The translations under genes were made by a program, and so were the position numbers. A stretch of 64,000 bases of DNA from Neiella litorisoli (GTDB lineage Bacteria > Pseudomonadota > Gammaproteobacteria > Enterobacterales > Neiellaceae), in NCBI RefSeq assembly GCF_014773395.1, contig NZ_JACXAF010000010.1, forward strand, positions 1 through 64,000. Direction: 5' to 3'. The notes beneath the pieces are model-generated. The model was not told where the DNA came from. It ran no database searches and worked only from the letters and a program-made list of their open reading frames with translations. Shown here piece after piece: positions 9,527 to 18,699 of this stretch; positions within the stretch are counted from its first letter, which is position 1, and the number at the start of each line of letters is the position of its first letter.

Positions 9527-11716
9527 ATGCTATTAAACCAGCTACAACAGGCACAGTGTGCCAATCCATTCGGTCAGTTGGGGCTTCTTCCTGTCGAAGA
9601 AGGTTCCGGTTATGTCCTAAGGGTATGGCAACCACGCGCAACCAAGGTCACTGCTGTGGCCCTCAAAGGCAAAAGGGCGCCTGTTGAACTGGAATGTGTT
9701 GATGACGAAGGATTGTTTGAAGCAACACTACCCAAACTAACCAAACCATTTGCTTATAAGTTGGCAATCGAAGCTGGTGACCACCAGTATGAAATTGTCG
9801 ATCCATACCAAATTCATCATCAGGCAATGTATCACGTCCATCATATGTATCAGGATGTGGCCGATGCCTACGATCATATGGGCGCGCAATTCCAAACCGC
9901 CGAGGTGTGTGACGTTGAAATTGAGGGCGTTCGTTTTGCGTTGTATGCGCCAAATGCACAGTCGGTCAGTGTGGTTGGTGATTTTAACGGTTGGGATGGT
10001 CGGGTGCACCCGATGCAAAAACTCGACAACGGTTGTTGGGGCCTGTTTATCCCAGGCTTGCAGACTGGCGAAAAATACAAGTACGAGATGAAAGATCCGC
10101 TCGGTAACCGACTACCTCACAAGGCAGATCCATACGGTTACCATGCCGATCAGTATCCGTCTCATGCCTCAATCTTGTTTGATCATTCCAAGTATCAATG
10201 GAATGACACAGATTGGCAGCGTAATAATCTCGATGACAAGCGTTTTCGCCCAATGTCGATCTACGAGGTTCATTTAGGTTCATGGCGCCGTGTTATTGAA
10301 GAAGACGGTACTGAGCGCTCGTTGACTTATCGGGAATTAGTGGATGAATTGATCCCCTATGTCAAAGACCTTGCTTACACTCACGTTGAGTTAATGCCGG
10401 TGTCAGAGCACCCGTTCGACGGCTCTTGGGGTTATCAACCGGTCGGCATGTTTGCCCCGACCAGCCGCTTCGGTACGCCCGATGACTTTAAATATTTTGT
10501 TGACCAATGTCACCAGAATGGCATTGGCGTAATCATTGACTGGGTTCCAGCGCACTTCCCAGATGACAGCCATGGTTTAGCCCGCTTTGACGGCACTCAT
10601 TTGTACGAGTATTCCGATCCCCGTAAAGGTTGGCACCCTGACTGGAATAGCTGCATCTATGATTTTGGTCGCGATCATGTGCGCCAGTTTTTGGTGGCTA
10701 ACGCCTTGTTTTGGCTCGATCATTTCCATGTCGATGGGTTGCGTGTTGATGCCGTGGCGTCAATGCTCTATCTCGATTACTCACGCAAAGATGGTGAATG
10801 GATCCCGAACGTGGATGGCGGCAACCAAAACTACGAAGCAATTAGCTTACTGCGTTGGTGTAACGAGGAAGTCTACAAGCGCTTCCCGCATGCAATGACC
10901 ATCGCTGAAGAATCAACCGCATTCCCTGGCGTCAGTCGTCCAACATTTAGTGGCGGTTTGGGCTTTGGCTTTAAGTGGAACATGGGCTGGATGCATGATT
11001 CGTTATCCTACATGGAAAAAGATCCGGCGTACCGCAAGTATCATCACGGCGAAATGACCTTTTCGATGATTTATGCCTACGACGAAAACTTCATTTTACC
11101 GCTGTCCCACGATGAAGTCGTTCATGGCAAAAATTCGTTGCTCTACAAGATGCCTGGTGATGAGTGGCAACAAGCGGCAAATCTGCGTTGCTATACCGCT
11201 TTTATGTGGGGCCACCCCGGCAAAAAACTCAACTTCATGGGTAATGAGATCGCACAAGGTGCCGAGTGGAATCACTCTGCTTCATTGCAATGGCATTTGC
11301 TTGAATTCCCACGCCACCAGGGCCAGCAAAACCTAACTCGGGCATTGAACAAGCTTTATCAATCGGAGAATGCCTTGTTCGAACTGGATGTCTCTGGCGA
11401 AGGGTTTGAGTGGATTTCTCACGAAGATGCCGAGTACAGCACCATGGCCTTTGTGCGAAAAGCCAAGAGCACCCAAGACCAAGTGGTCGTGGTTTCTAAC
11501 TTTACCCCGGTGCCACGTGACGGTTATCGTTTGGGCGTCAATGAACCAGGAACTTATCAGGTGATATTGAATACCGATAAAGAAGAATTCTGGGGTTCGG
11601 GCTATGATGTTGCCGACACCATCGAAGCAGAGGCCATTGAATGGCACGGTCGCGAACAATCGGTTTCGATTAATTTGCCGCCTTTAGCCACAATTTTCTT
11701 GAAGCGGGTAGGTTGA
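9527..11716 (+). CDS. glgB: 1,4-alpha-glucan branching enzyme
   Basis: Cuts alpha-1,4-glucan chains and rejoins them as alpha-1,6 branches during glycogen synthesis. The 729 residues match E. coli GlgB (728). The order is an N-terminal beta-sandwich, a CBM48 domain (around FALYAPNAQSVSVVGDFNGW), then the GH13 barrel with nucleophile Asp408 in LRVDAV, acid/base Glu461 in IAEES and Asp529 in SHDEV, each offset by three from E. coli. ATG at 9527 has AGGTG upstream. glgA, glgC and glgP, often in the same operon, are not in the window, so the rest of the glycogen pathway must lie elsewhere or be missing. Confidence 0.96.
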   Translation: MLLNQLQQAQCANPFGQLGLLPVEEGSGYVLRVWQPRATKVTAVALKGKRAPVELECVDDEGLFEATLPKLTKPFAYKLAIEAGDHQYEIVDPYQIHHQAMYHVHHMYQDVADAYDHMGAQFQTAEVCDVEIEGVRFALYAPNAQSVSVVGDFNGWDGRVHPMQKLDNGCWGLFIPGLQTGEKYKYEMKDPLGNRLPHKADPYGYHADQYPSHASILFDHSKYQWNDTDWQRNNLDDKRFRPMSIYEVHLGSWRRVIEEDGTERSLTYRELVDELIPYVKDLAYTHVELMPVSEHPFDGSWGYQPVGMFAPTSRFGTPDDFKYFVDQCHQNGIGVIIDWVPAHFPDDSHGLARFDGTHLYEYSDPRKGWHPDWNSCIYDFGRDHVRQFLVANALFWLDHFHVDGLRVDAVASMLYLDYSRKDGEWIPNVDGGNQNYEAISLLRWCNEEVYKRFPHAMTIAEESTAFPGVSRPTFSGGLGFGFKWNMGWMHDSLSYMEKDPAYRKYHHGEMTFSMIYAYDENFILPLSHDEVVHGKNSLLYKMPGDEWQQAANLRCYTAFMWGHPGKKLNFMGNEIAQGAEWNHSASLQWHLLEFPRHQGQQNLTRALNKLYQSENALFELDVSGEGFEWISHEDAEYSTMAFVRKAKSTQDQVVVVSNFTPVPRDGYRLGVNEPGTYQVILNTDKEEFWGSGYDVADTIEAEAIEWHGREQSVSINLPPLATIFLKRVG

Positions 11717-11750
11717 TCGTATTACCCTCCGTTTAAAAGCAAATAACAAT

Positions 11751-11777
11751 AAGAATGCCGCTATATGCGGCATTCTT
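11751..11777 (+). terminator. Rho-independent terminator of glgB
   Basis: Perfect 11-bp stem (11751-11761 with 11767-11777, loop TATAT), followed by a short T-rich segment. It ends only 22 bases before the glgX start, so glgX depends on readthrough or on a promoter inside or near glgB. Confidence 0.75.
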
Positions 11778-11799
11778 TGTCTTACAGGTACCTTAATCT

Positions 11800-13878
11800 G
11801 TGAAAAAGGCTAACTCTCTTAAGGCTAGTTTTAGTGTTGGCATCGGCACTTCATATCCGCTAGGCGCTACGCTCACCGAAACAGGTTGCAATTTTGCTGT
11901 GCGCGCTCCCGATGCCACTCAGTTGGCGATTTGTCTTTATGACGACCAAGAGCGCGAAATCTGCTGTATCCCCTTAGAACATCGTAGTGGTGATGTTTGG
12001 CACGGTCACATCGCCGGCTTTACCCAGGGCATGATGTACGGCATCCGTAGCAAAGGCGAATACAAACCCGAACAAGGTTTGTACTTCGATGCCAACAAAT
12101 TGCTGATCGACCCCTATGCAAAGTCATTAAACCGACCGTTGAACTGGTCCAATCGTTTGTATGAAGGCGATAGCCAGGCCATGATCCCAAAAGCCATTCC
12201 GGTTAAGGGCGATGATTTTGACTGGCAGGGGGCGGAAAAACCCCAAATAGCTGACGCCGACATGATTCTGTACGAAGCACATGTCAAAGGCTTCACTTAT
12301 CTGCTCGATGAAATGCCGAAAGACATTCGTGGCACTTATCTTGGTTTAGCGCATCCTGGTGCAGTCAACTACCTCAAAGAGTTGGGTGTTACGAGTATCC
12401 AGTTGTTGCCGGTTAGCACATTCATGTCAGAAGCCTGGTTAGTTGATCGCAAGCTCTGTAACTACTGGGGTTATAACCCGATTAACTTCTTCGCGCCGGA
12501 TCCTCGTTATGCCGTGAATAATGCGTACGATGAATTCAAAGTGATGGTCAGAGAGCTGCACAAAGCGGGTATCGAAGTCATTTTGGACGTGGTGTTTAAC
12601 CACACTGCCGAGTCTGGCGGTGACGGGCCTATACTGAGCTTCCGCGGTTTGGATAACCGATCATCGTATTGGTTTGCCCAGCACGAACACAAACCAGATT
12701 ACAACCATTACTTAAATCATAGCGGTTGCGGCAATGCGGTTAACCTCGACAATCCAGACACATTGGCGCTGGTGCTCGATGCCTTGCGCCACTGGGCCGA
12801 AGAGATGCAAGTTGATGGTTTTCGGTTTGACTTGGCGGTCACGCTAGGTCGCGAGCCAGATGGCTTTAAGTCAAACGGGGCGTTTTTAAAAGCGGTTTAT
12901 CAAGATCCAATCCTACGTCACTGTAAATTTATCGCTGAACCTTGGGATGTTGGTCTTGGTGGTTATCAGCTCGGCCAGTTCCCGAATAATTGGTTGGAGT
13001 GTAACGACCGCTATCGTGATTCGATGCGCTCGTTTTGGCGCGGAGACGCCGGTTATCTAGCTGACTTTGCCACGCGCCTAATGGGCTCGCGAGACATCTT
13101 TCATGGCAATCGCCGTCATCCCCATGCCAGTGTTAACTTTATCACTTACCATGACGGCTTTACGCTGCACGATTTAGTGACCTATGAGCAGCGTCATAAT
13201 GAGGCTAATCAAGAGAATTCCCGCGATGGCCACGGCCACAATATCTCGGCCAACTATGGCATTGAGGGTGAAACGACTGATCGCACCATCAATAAGATCA
13301 GGCGCAAACAGCAGCGTAACTTTATTGCCTCAATGATGTTATCGCGTGGTGTGCCGCATTTATTGGCTGGTGATGAAATATCGCGGACCCAAAAGGGCAA
13401 TAACAACGCCTATTGTCAGGACTCCGATATCAGTTGGATCGACTGGGACTTGAGTACGCCGCAGCTGGATCAACTTAAATTTGTCAAACAGCTCATAAAT
13501 CTGAGAAAATCCCACGCCATCCTCAATCGTCATTGTGTGCAGGATGATCCATTCTATCAAGGTAACGACCGAGTCAATGTCGACTGGTTGGCCCCAACAG
13601 GGCGGGCGATGACTCATGCTGAATGGCATGACCCTGCAACTCAAGCGGTTGCAACCTGGCTAAAACCTGCTCAAGCAGATGCAAGCGAGCAACATTTGCT
13701 CCTTATCTTCAATGCCAGCCAGGCATCTCAGGAATTCACCTTACCTGCAAGTTGTCGTTGGCAAGTATTGATTGACACAGATGCTGAAGATGGAATTAAA
13801 AATGGCCGAATTCGCTCCAATCGCTACATAGTCCAAGAACGATCAACGGTAGTGCTGAGCGGTCGACCGATCAGTTAG
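11800..13878 (+). CDS. glgX: Glycogen debranching enzyme GlgX
   Basis: Hydrolyses alpha-1,6 branches of limit dextrin, releasing maltotetraose for MalQ. The 692 residues have an N-terminal CBM48 domain and a GH13 barrel with nucleophile Asp344 (FRFDLA), Glu380 (IAEPWD) and Asp452 (TYHDG), close to Asp336, Glu371 and Asp443 of E. coli GlgX. Translation begins at GTG 11800, with AGGT about ten bases upstream. No better ATG gives the conserved N-terminus. With malQ and glgB it forms a glucan-processing block, and with glk it links glycogen breakdown to the pentose phosphate genes on both sides. Confidence 0.93.
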   Translation: MKKANSLKASFSVGIGTSYPLGATLTETGCNFAVRAPDATQLAICLYDDQEREICCIPLEHRSGDVWHGHIAGFTQGMMYGIRSKGEYKPEQGLYFDANKLLIDPYAKSLNRPLNWSNRLYEGDSQAMIPKAIPVKGDDFDWQGAEKPQIADADMILYEAHVKGFTYLLDEMPKDIRGTYLGLAHPGAVNYLKELGVTSIQLLPVSTFMSEAWLVDRKLCNYWGYNPINFFAPDPRYAVNNAYDEFKVMVRELHKAGIEVILDVVFNHTAESGGDGPILSFRGLDNRSSYWFAQHEHKPDYNHYLNHSGCGNAVNLDNPDTLALVLDALRHWAEEMQVDGFRFDLAVTLGREPDGFKSNGAFLKAVYQDPILRHCKFIAEPWDVGLGGYQLGQFPNNWLECNDRYRDSMRSFWRGDAGYLADFATRLMGSRDIFHGNRRHPHASVNFITYHDGFTLHDLVTYEQRHNEANQENSRDGHGHNISANYGIEGETTDRTINKIRRKQQRNFIASMMLSRGVPHLLAGDEISRTQKGNNNAYCQDSDISWIDWDLSTPQLDQLKFVKQLINLRKSHAILNRHCVQDDPFYQGNDRVNVDWLAPTGRAMTHAEWHDPATQAVATWLKPAQADASEQHLLLIFNASQASQEFTLPASCRWQVLIDTDAEDGIKNGRIRSNRYIVQERSTVVLSGRPIS

Positions 13879-13952
13879 GCAATTTTAAAGCCTACAAAAT
13901 ACACCGCCGAACATTTTCAATCGGCGCATTAATATTGCTGGAACTAAACGCT

Positions 13953-15473
13953 ATGACTCAACAATGTGACATTGGCTTTATTGGCCTCGGTGTAATGGGA
14001 AAAAACCTGGTCATGAATCTGGCCGATCACGGTTACACCATTGCTGCTTTCGATCTTGATGAAGACAAAATTGCAGGCGTATTAAAACAGGATGAAATAG
14101 AACGTGGCGACAAAGCGCCGCGAATCGTTGGTTGTCGCACGCTGGAGGAGCTGCTTGCTCACTCTGCTCAACCGCATTTAATCATCTTGTCTGTGCCTGC
14201 CGGTAAGCCTGTTGATATTGTTTGTCAGAACCTAATGAAAGCCGGTTTAAAAACCGATGCCGTAGTTGTGGATACGGGCAACACCTTATGGACCGACACC
14301 GTCGAGCGGACCGCTAAGTATGCCGGCCAATTTACCCTGTTTTCGACCGCCGTTTCAGGCGGCGAAGTGGGAGCCCGTTTTGGTCCCGCGTTAATGCCAA
14401 GTGGTGATGCCGAACAATGGCAGCGGTTAGCGCCGGTATGGGAAGCGATTGCGGCCAAAGTCGATCCGAAAACAGGCAAACCATTGGAGTCTTTCGTTCC
14501 GGGACAACCGGTTACCGAAGGTGAACCATGTGCGGCCTACATTGGTCCAGCGGGCGCTGGCCATTACGTCAAAATGGTTCATAACGGTATTGAATACGCC
14601 GATATGCAACAAATCTGCGAAGCATACCAAGTGATGCGTGACGTAGCGGGGATGAGCTGCGACGAAATTGGCGATGTTTTTGCTGAATGGAACCAAGGCC
14701 CGCTAAATAGCTACTTGATTGAAATCAGTGCCGATATCCTCAAGCAAAAAGATCCAGTCACTGGCAAACCGGTGGTTGATGTCATTCAAGATACGGCGGG
14801 TCAGAAAGGTACTGGACTGTGGACCGCCATTAGCAGCTTAGAAGTTGGCTCACCAAATCCTTCGATTGCGCAATCCGTGTTTGCCCGCGCGCTCAGCTCG
14901 ATGAAGCAAGAGCGAGTTGCCGCCAGCCAGGTATTGAAAGGGCCGCAGCCGCAAGCTATTTCTGCAGAGCAAAAAGCCGAATTGATTGACCAACTCCATG
15001 ACGCGCTTTATTGCTCGAAACTATGTGTGTACGCCCAAGGTTTCCATTTGATGAAGCTTGCCGGCGAACAACAGGGTTGGGATTTGGATTTTGCCGCGAT
15101 CGCGAAGATCTTCCGCGCTGGTTGTATCATTCGGGCGATTTTCCTGCAATCGATTACCGAAGCATTTGAGCGTAATGGTGAGTTGGCTAATTTGCTGGTT
15201 GATCCGTTCTTTGTTGAGCAAATCGCTGAGCGCCAAAGCAATTGGCGCAAGTCAATCGCCAATGCCATTATCAATGGCATTCCAACGCCAGTGTTTAGTG
15301 CGTCATTGGCCTATTACGATACCTATCGCAATGCAGTGGTTCCCGCTAATTTATTGCAAGCTCAGCGGGACTTTTTCGGTGCTCATACCTTTGAGCGAGT
15401 TGATCAACCAGCCGGTGAGTTCTACCACATTGAGTGGAGTCAGCCGGAGCGCCAACAAGTTCGCGTGAAGTAA
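13953..15473 (+). CDS. gnd: 6-phosphogluconate dehydrogenase, decarboxylating
   Basis: Oxidatively decarboxylates 6-phosphogluconate to ribulose 5-phosphate with NADP. The N-terminal Rossmann motif is GFIGLGVMGKN, and substrate-binding segments SGGEVGARFGP and GHYVKMVHNGIEY are present. At 506 residues it belongs to the longer type seen in Shewanella and plants, compared with 468 in E. coli. I prefer ATG 13953, preceded by a GGA, over the in-frame TTG at 13935. It completes the oxidative pentose phosphate branch begun by zwf, but pgl is not adjacent to either gene. Confidence 0.95.
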   Translation: MTQQCDIGFIGLGVMGKNLVMNLADHGYTIAAFDLDEDKIAGVLKQDEIERGDKAPRIVGCRTLEELLAHSAQPHLIILSVPAGKPVDIVCQNLMKAGLKTDAVVVDTGNTLWTDTVERTAKYAGQFTLFSTAVSGGEVGARFGPALMPSGDAEQWQRLAPVWEAIAAKVDPKTGKPLESFVPGQPVTEGEPCAAYIGPAGAGHYVKMVHNGIEYADMQQICEAYQVMRDVAGMSCDEIGDVFAEWNQGPLNSYLIEISADILKQKDPVTGKPVVDVIQDTAGQKGTGLWTAISSLEVGSPNPSIAQSVFARALSSMKQERVAASQVLKGPQPQAISAEQKAELIDQLHDALYCSKLCVYAQGFHLMKLAGEQQGWDLDFAAIAKIFRAGCIIRAIFLQSITEAFERNGELANLLVDPFFVEQIAERQSNWRKSIANAIINGIPTPVFSASLAYYDTYRNAVVPANLLQAQRDFFGAHTFERVDQPAGEFYHIEWSQPERQQVRVK

Positions 15474-15483
15474 CTCGCCAATT

Positions 15484-15514
15484 GGCCATGCTGTTGTAGC
15501 ATGGCCTTGTTTTT
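15484..15514 (+). terminator. Rho-independent terminator of gnd
   Basis: Perfect 9-bp stem (15484-15492 with 15498-15506, loop GTTGT), followed by TTGTTTTT. Confidence 0.9.
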
Positions 15515-15559
15515 ATGCGTTATATTTTGTTTTATTCCCGTTAAAAACGCGGCCCACTA

Positions 15560-16255
15560 ATGAAAATTTGGGATTGTTATCCTGCCTATCTCTGTCAGTC
15601 GATGTTGGTTGCCGAACATCGTGAGCTTCACGGTCTGTTGCAGATTGTTGAGCGAGGCCAAACGGTCGACAAATCTGCTGATCCATACATCGCCAGCTGG
15701 TTAGATCGACCACAGGCAATCGCAGCTCGACATGAACAATTGGTTGCGGAAATGCGGTTATTGGATATTGAGCACAAAAGCCCAGTCACTATAAACGTGG
15801 GGCCAATCGAATGGCCTCCGATGAGCAGTGATATTGGTGTTGGCATTCAATTTGAGCAATTAGCCGCAACCAGTGAAGATGCGCGACTAAAAAGCCCAAC
15901 CAAGCCCGATGAGTTGTTGCAACAAAATGCTTTGTCCATCATGGCAAGAGAGCCTTCCCTTTATAAGTATTTACAGCGGGAAAACCAAAGCGGTCGATTA
16001 AAACTAATCGAAGTGCAGCGCGAAGTCACCGAAGTGATCCGAAGACCCGTTCAAATCGAATACTTAGAGCGAGTGGTGGCAACCATGTGGCGCTACTGCG
16101 AGCAAGCGCCCGAGGCTTTTACTTTTTCCAGCAACCGGCGCGATCCAAAACGGAAAATGAAAGCCATTCAATTTCTCGCCAGTAAATACAAATGGCCGGA
16201 GATTTGGCAAACAACGGCGTTAACTGATTTGGCTTGTTGCCAAATTGTTGACTAG
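15560..16255 (+). CDS. Probable pyrimidine-dimer DNA glycosylase-like protein
   Basis: A 231-residue cytosolic protein without signal or membrane segment. The N-terminal segment (residues about 1-70: [13 protein letters not shown], then [10 protein letters not shown], then [13 protein letters not shown]) resembles bacterial proteins annotated as pyrimidine-dimer glycosylase/endonuclease V. In that group an EHRELH motif is followed by a histidine-rich helix and a C-terminal part with a YKYL-like segment (here around residues 137-140) and a conserved MW near residue 175. I assign the family from memory of this pattern and have not verified it. If correct, it would cut at UV photoproducts in DNA, and uvrB lies 4 kb downstream. 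It sits 24 bp before msrB on the same strand and may share its transcript. Confidence 0.5.
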   Translation: MKIWDCYPAYLCQSMLVAEHRELHGLLQIVERGQTVDKSADPYIASWLDRPQAIAARHEQLVAEMRLLDIEHKSPVTINVGPIEWPPMSSDIGVGIQFEQLAATSEDARLKSPTKPDELLQQNALSIMAREPSLYKYLQRENQSGRLKLIEVQREVTEVIRRPVQIEYLERVVATMWRYCEQAPEAFTFSSNRRDPKRKMKAIQFLASKYKWPEIWQTTALTDLACCQIVD

Positions 16256-16278
16256 CAGCGAAAGAGGGTTGCAAGCGA

Positions 16279-16653
16279 ATGACGGTGAAAGATAAAAACC
16301 AATTAACTCCTGAGCAATACCGAGTGTGTTGGCAGCGGGGCACCGAGCCACCTTTTACCGGTGCGTTTTTGCATCATAACGAATTGGGTCAATACACCTG
16401 CTTGTGCTGTGGTAACCCCTTGTTTGAAAGTGACACCAAATTTGACGCCGGCTGTGGCTGGCCAAGTTTTTCGCAATCGATCGAAGGCTCGATTCGCTAC
16501 CTTGAAGATAACAGTCACGGCATGCACCGTACTGAAGTGCGCTGTGCTCAGTGCGACAGCCACTTAGGTCATGTGTTTCCTGATGGCCCAGCGCCAACTG
16601 GCGACCGCTACTGTATTAATTCGGTGGCGCTGGAGTTCGATCCCAAAGCCTAA
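16279..16653 (+). CDS. msrB: Peptide-methionine (R)-S-oxide reductase
   Basis: Reduces the R epimer of methionine sulfoxide in proteins, using thioredoxin. The 124 residues form a complete SelR domain: zinc cysteines Cys41, Cys44, Cys89 and Cys92, the CGWPSF motif, the GxVF/DGP segment, and catalytic Cys112 in RYCINS. Cys59 is a likely recycling cysteine. There is no signal peptide, so the enzyme is cytosolic. It starts 23 bp after the preceding gene and ends overlapping the convergent lipoprotein gene by four bases. Confidence 0.96.
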   Translation: MTVKDKNQLTPEQYRVCWQRGTEPPFTGAFLHHNELGQYTCLCCGNPLFESDTKFDAGCGWPSFSQSIEGSIRYLEDNSHGMHRTEVRCAQCDSHLGHVFPDGPAPTGDRYCINSVALEFDPKA

Positions 16654-17477
16654 AACGTGTAGCTGCGCTTCGCGACAAAATTACCTTCTGCCAAATCTTT
16701 TGCTAGTTGCTCGGCAATCTTTTCCGCGGTTTGCTTTTCCCGAATTGTCAGTAAATTATCTTGCTCGAACTGCTGCAGGTTGACCGGCGCAATCGCCAAC
16801 TTTTGGGTGACTAAGGTCCAAATGTAACTGTGGCGATAATCTTGGATCTGGTAGGTAAGGGTCGCAAGCTGGGTAAATATGGTCTGATCCATGGCGTCAG
16901 TATTCGGGTAAAGCGACAGCGCTTTTAACAAAATAGCGATGGCTTTTTCCTGATCCCGTTGAGCGTAGTGTGCCGCCAAATAGAGCTGCAACGACGGCTT
17001 ATTGAGCAAATCAGTTCCCTCATAAGAAATGAAGGTGTTGTAAGCCTCTTTATCTTGGTTACGGGTCCAGTGATACCAAAGCAACTCTGGCATCTTGGCA
17101 TTGCGAGTTTCTTCGGTTAAATCCAATAGCATTTGCTCGGCTTTGATATAGCCTTCGACGCGCTGCGATTGGCGGATCTTCAAACGTTTCATTTCAACTT
17201 GGGCGGCCAGTTCGATACAGGCGCGATAGTCTTCCCAAGCGATCAGCGCATCATACAATGCGGGCTCTGAGCGGTTAGTGCTTTCAACTTGGTAATCGGC
17301 TTTAATAACAACATCACGTTGTTCCTGACACCAACCATCGCGATTTAAACCTTGGCAGATCTCTGGATTGCGCTTACAAATGCGCTTGATACTTGGTTGG
17401 CTGTCGCAACCAACGATGAGTAGGGGAAATGCCAATGTTAGCAATACAACAAAAGTGCTCTGCTTAGCGCGAGTCAT
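16650..17477 (-). CDS. DUF2989-family lipoprotein
   Basis: A probable lipoprotein of 275 residues. After a basic N-terminus and a hydrophobic segment, the lipobox LLIVGC ends the signal, and mature Cys is followed by DSQ, so outer-membrane sorting is plausible. The body has six further cysteines near the N-terminus ([13 protein letters not shown]) and helical repeats that look TPR-like. I match it to DUF2989, a family of unknown function in Shewanella and relatives. ATG 17477, preceded by AAGGA 12 bases upstream, is preferred over TTG 17510 because it gives a normal signal peptide. It is convergent with msrB. Confidence 0.7.
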   Translation of the reverse strand: MTRAKQSTFVVLLTLAFPLLIVGCDSQPSIKRICKRNPEICQGLNRDGWCQEQRDVVIKADYQVESTNRSEPALYDALIAWEDYRACIELAAQVEMKRLKIRQSQRVEGYIKAEQMLLDLTEETRNAKMPELLWYHWTRNQDKEAYNTFISYEGTDLLNKPSLQLYLAAHYAQRDQEKAIAILLKALSLYPNTDAMDQTIFTQLATLTYQIQDYRHSYIWTLVTQKLAIAPVNLQQFEQDNLLTIREKQTAEKIAEQLAKDLAEGNFVAKRSYTF

Positions 17478-17632
17478 AAGCGATCGAAATCCTTCGATAA
17501 AATGTTCCAAATCGGCCGAAGTATGACAGATTGGGGTAATAAATTGTCAAGCTTTCCGGTCTGTTGTTTGGCTAGTTTCTGTTGATCTAGGCAGGTATCT
17601 TGATTTAGTCACCGTAATACAAAAGGGCAGAC

Positions 17633-18139
17633 ATGAAAAAACTGATTGAAACCTTGGGGTCTATTGCCATCGTTCTGGTGATCTTCATTGCTATTCAATG
17701 GTATCGCGAGCAACCAATGCTAGCCTTGGGGCACCAATTATCGGCGTCTGGCCCGTTGCCGTTGCTTACCGATGAGGGCGTGACGTTGGCACGATCACCG
17801 TTTCATGCCAATGAGCGACAAAAGCTACTTTATTTTTTTGCCCCGTGGTGCGGCGTCTGCCGTATATCAATGCCTGCAGTGGATGCCTTGGCCGAGGCCC
17901 ATCCTGATGTTGATATTGTTGCCATTGCATTGTCCTATCAGGATGATGCCGAGGTACGACAATTTATCAGCGAATTAGGGTTGTCTTTGCCAGTTTACTT
18001 GGGTAATCAGAACATCCAGTCGCAATTTCAAATAACGGTTTATCCGTCCTATTACCTAGTTTCTGAGCAATTACGAATTATTGAACGCGGCGTTGGATAT
18101 AGCACCCAAATGGGGCTTTCTTTAATGCTCGATGAGTAA
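17633..18139 (+). CDS. Membrane-anchored thioredoxin-like protein (TlpA/ResA type)
   Basis: 168 residues. A single N-terminal membrane helix (residues about 8-23) is followed by a thioredoxin fold facing the periplasm, with the redox motif Cys73-Gly-Val-Cys76 in FFAPWCGVCR and the cis-proline segment TVYPSYYL. Proteins of this type reduce or isomerise periplasmic disulfides or serve cytochrome c maturation. The precise partner cannot be read from the context. It is divergent from the DUF2989 gene and followed by 560 bp without a supported gene. Confidence 0.8.
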   Translation: MKKLIETLGSIAIVLVIFIAIQWYREQPMLALGHQLSASGPLPLLTDEGVTLARSPFHANERQKLLYFFAPWCGVCRISMPAVDALAEAHPDVDIVAIALSYQDDAEVRQFISELGLSLPVYLGNQNIQSQFQITVYPSYYLVSEQLRIIERGVGYSTQMGLSLMLDE

Positions 18140-18699
18140 CCCTGTTGCGGCACTCTTTTCGTCACAAGATGGTGCGCAGAACGTTAAGTTCTTTATTTGA
18201 CGTTGATATTTCAGTTATCCACCAAGTTTGTGGATAACTATGTGAATTGTCATGAAGAGTTAAGCTCAATGCCGCATGTTTTCGTGTCAATATGTTTTTT
18301 TAAATAGTAATAAATAATTTTATAAAGCCAATTAAAACAGTCGCTTATGATGATTCAAGATTGTCTTTTTGAAATCTTGCGCAAAAAATGAACAGCTTTT
18401 GGTTTGACAAATATAGCCTGTGCATTCTTTTGGGGCTAATGGCCTAACAGAATGAAAAAGTGATAGTTTCTTGATTAAATTTGACTCCTTTCGGCACGAA
18501 CGGCTTGCAGCCCTTATTATTAGCGGATGCAGTACTTTTTGCGCTGCATTCTGGTTGTGCAATCGGTAACGATGAGAGCACTCCTTACGATTCGTTTTGG
18601 CGACTCAATCAGACAAATTTAATTACGATTAATGGTTGGTGGTTAGTGTTGTTTTTCATAGAATGCTAAGCCCAAAAAAGTTGGACCCGCTCACAAAAT
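18140..18699. other. 560-bp gap with inverted DnaA-like boxes and an AT-rich tract
   Basis: No reading frame here has a plausible start, family match or codon pattern. The notable elements are a perfect 10-bp inverted repeat at 18213-18239 that contains two DnaA-box-like sequences facing each other, and an AT-rich stretch at about 18292-18330. Bases 18480-18690 look more GC-balanced, but I could not identify anything in them. Confidence 0.5.
18213..18239. repeat. Inverted pair of DnaA-box-like sequences
   Basis: AGTTATCCAC (18213-18222) and GTGGATAACT (18230-18239) are exact reverse complements. The right copy reads TTATCCACA on the minus strand (18237 to 18229), a perfect DnaA box. The left copy TTATCCACC (18215-18223) has one mismatch. 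Confidence 0.55.

Noticed and set aside
18332-18669. Two short open frames in the gap before the MATE gene (minus 18332-18562 and plus 18481-18669)
   Set aside because: Neither has a convincing ribosome-binding site, codon pattern or family similarity that I recognise, and they overlap each other.
18140-18699. Possible replication origin
   Set aside because: Only one perfect and one near DnaA box are present, and no origin-linked gene (dnaA, dnaN, gidA/mnmG, parAB) lies in the window.
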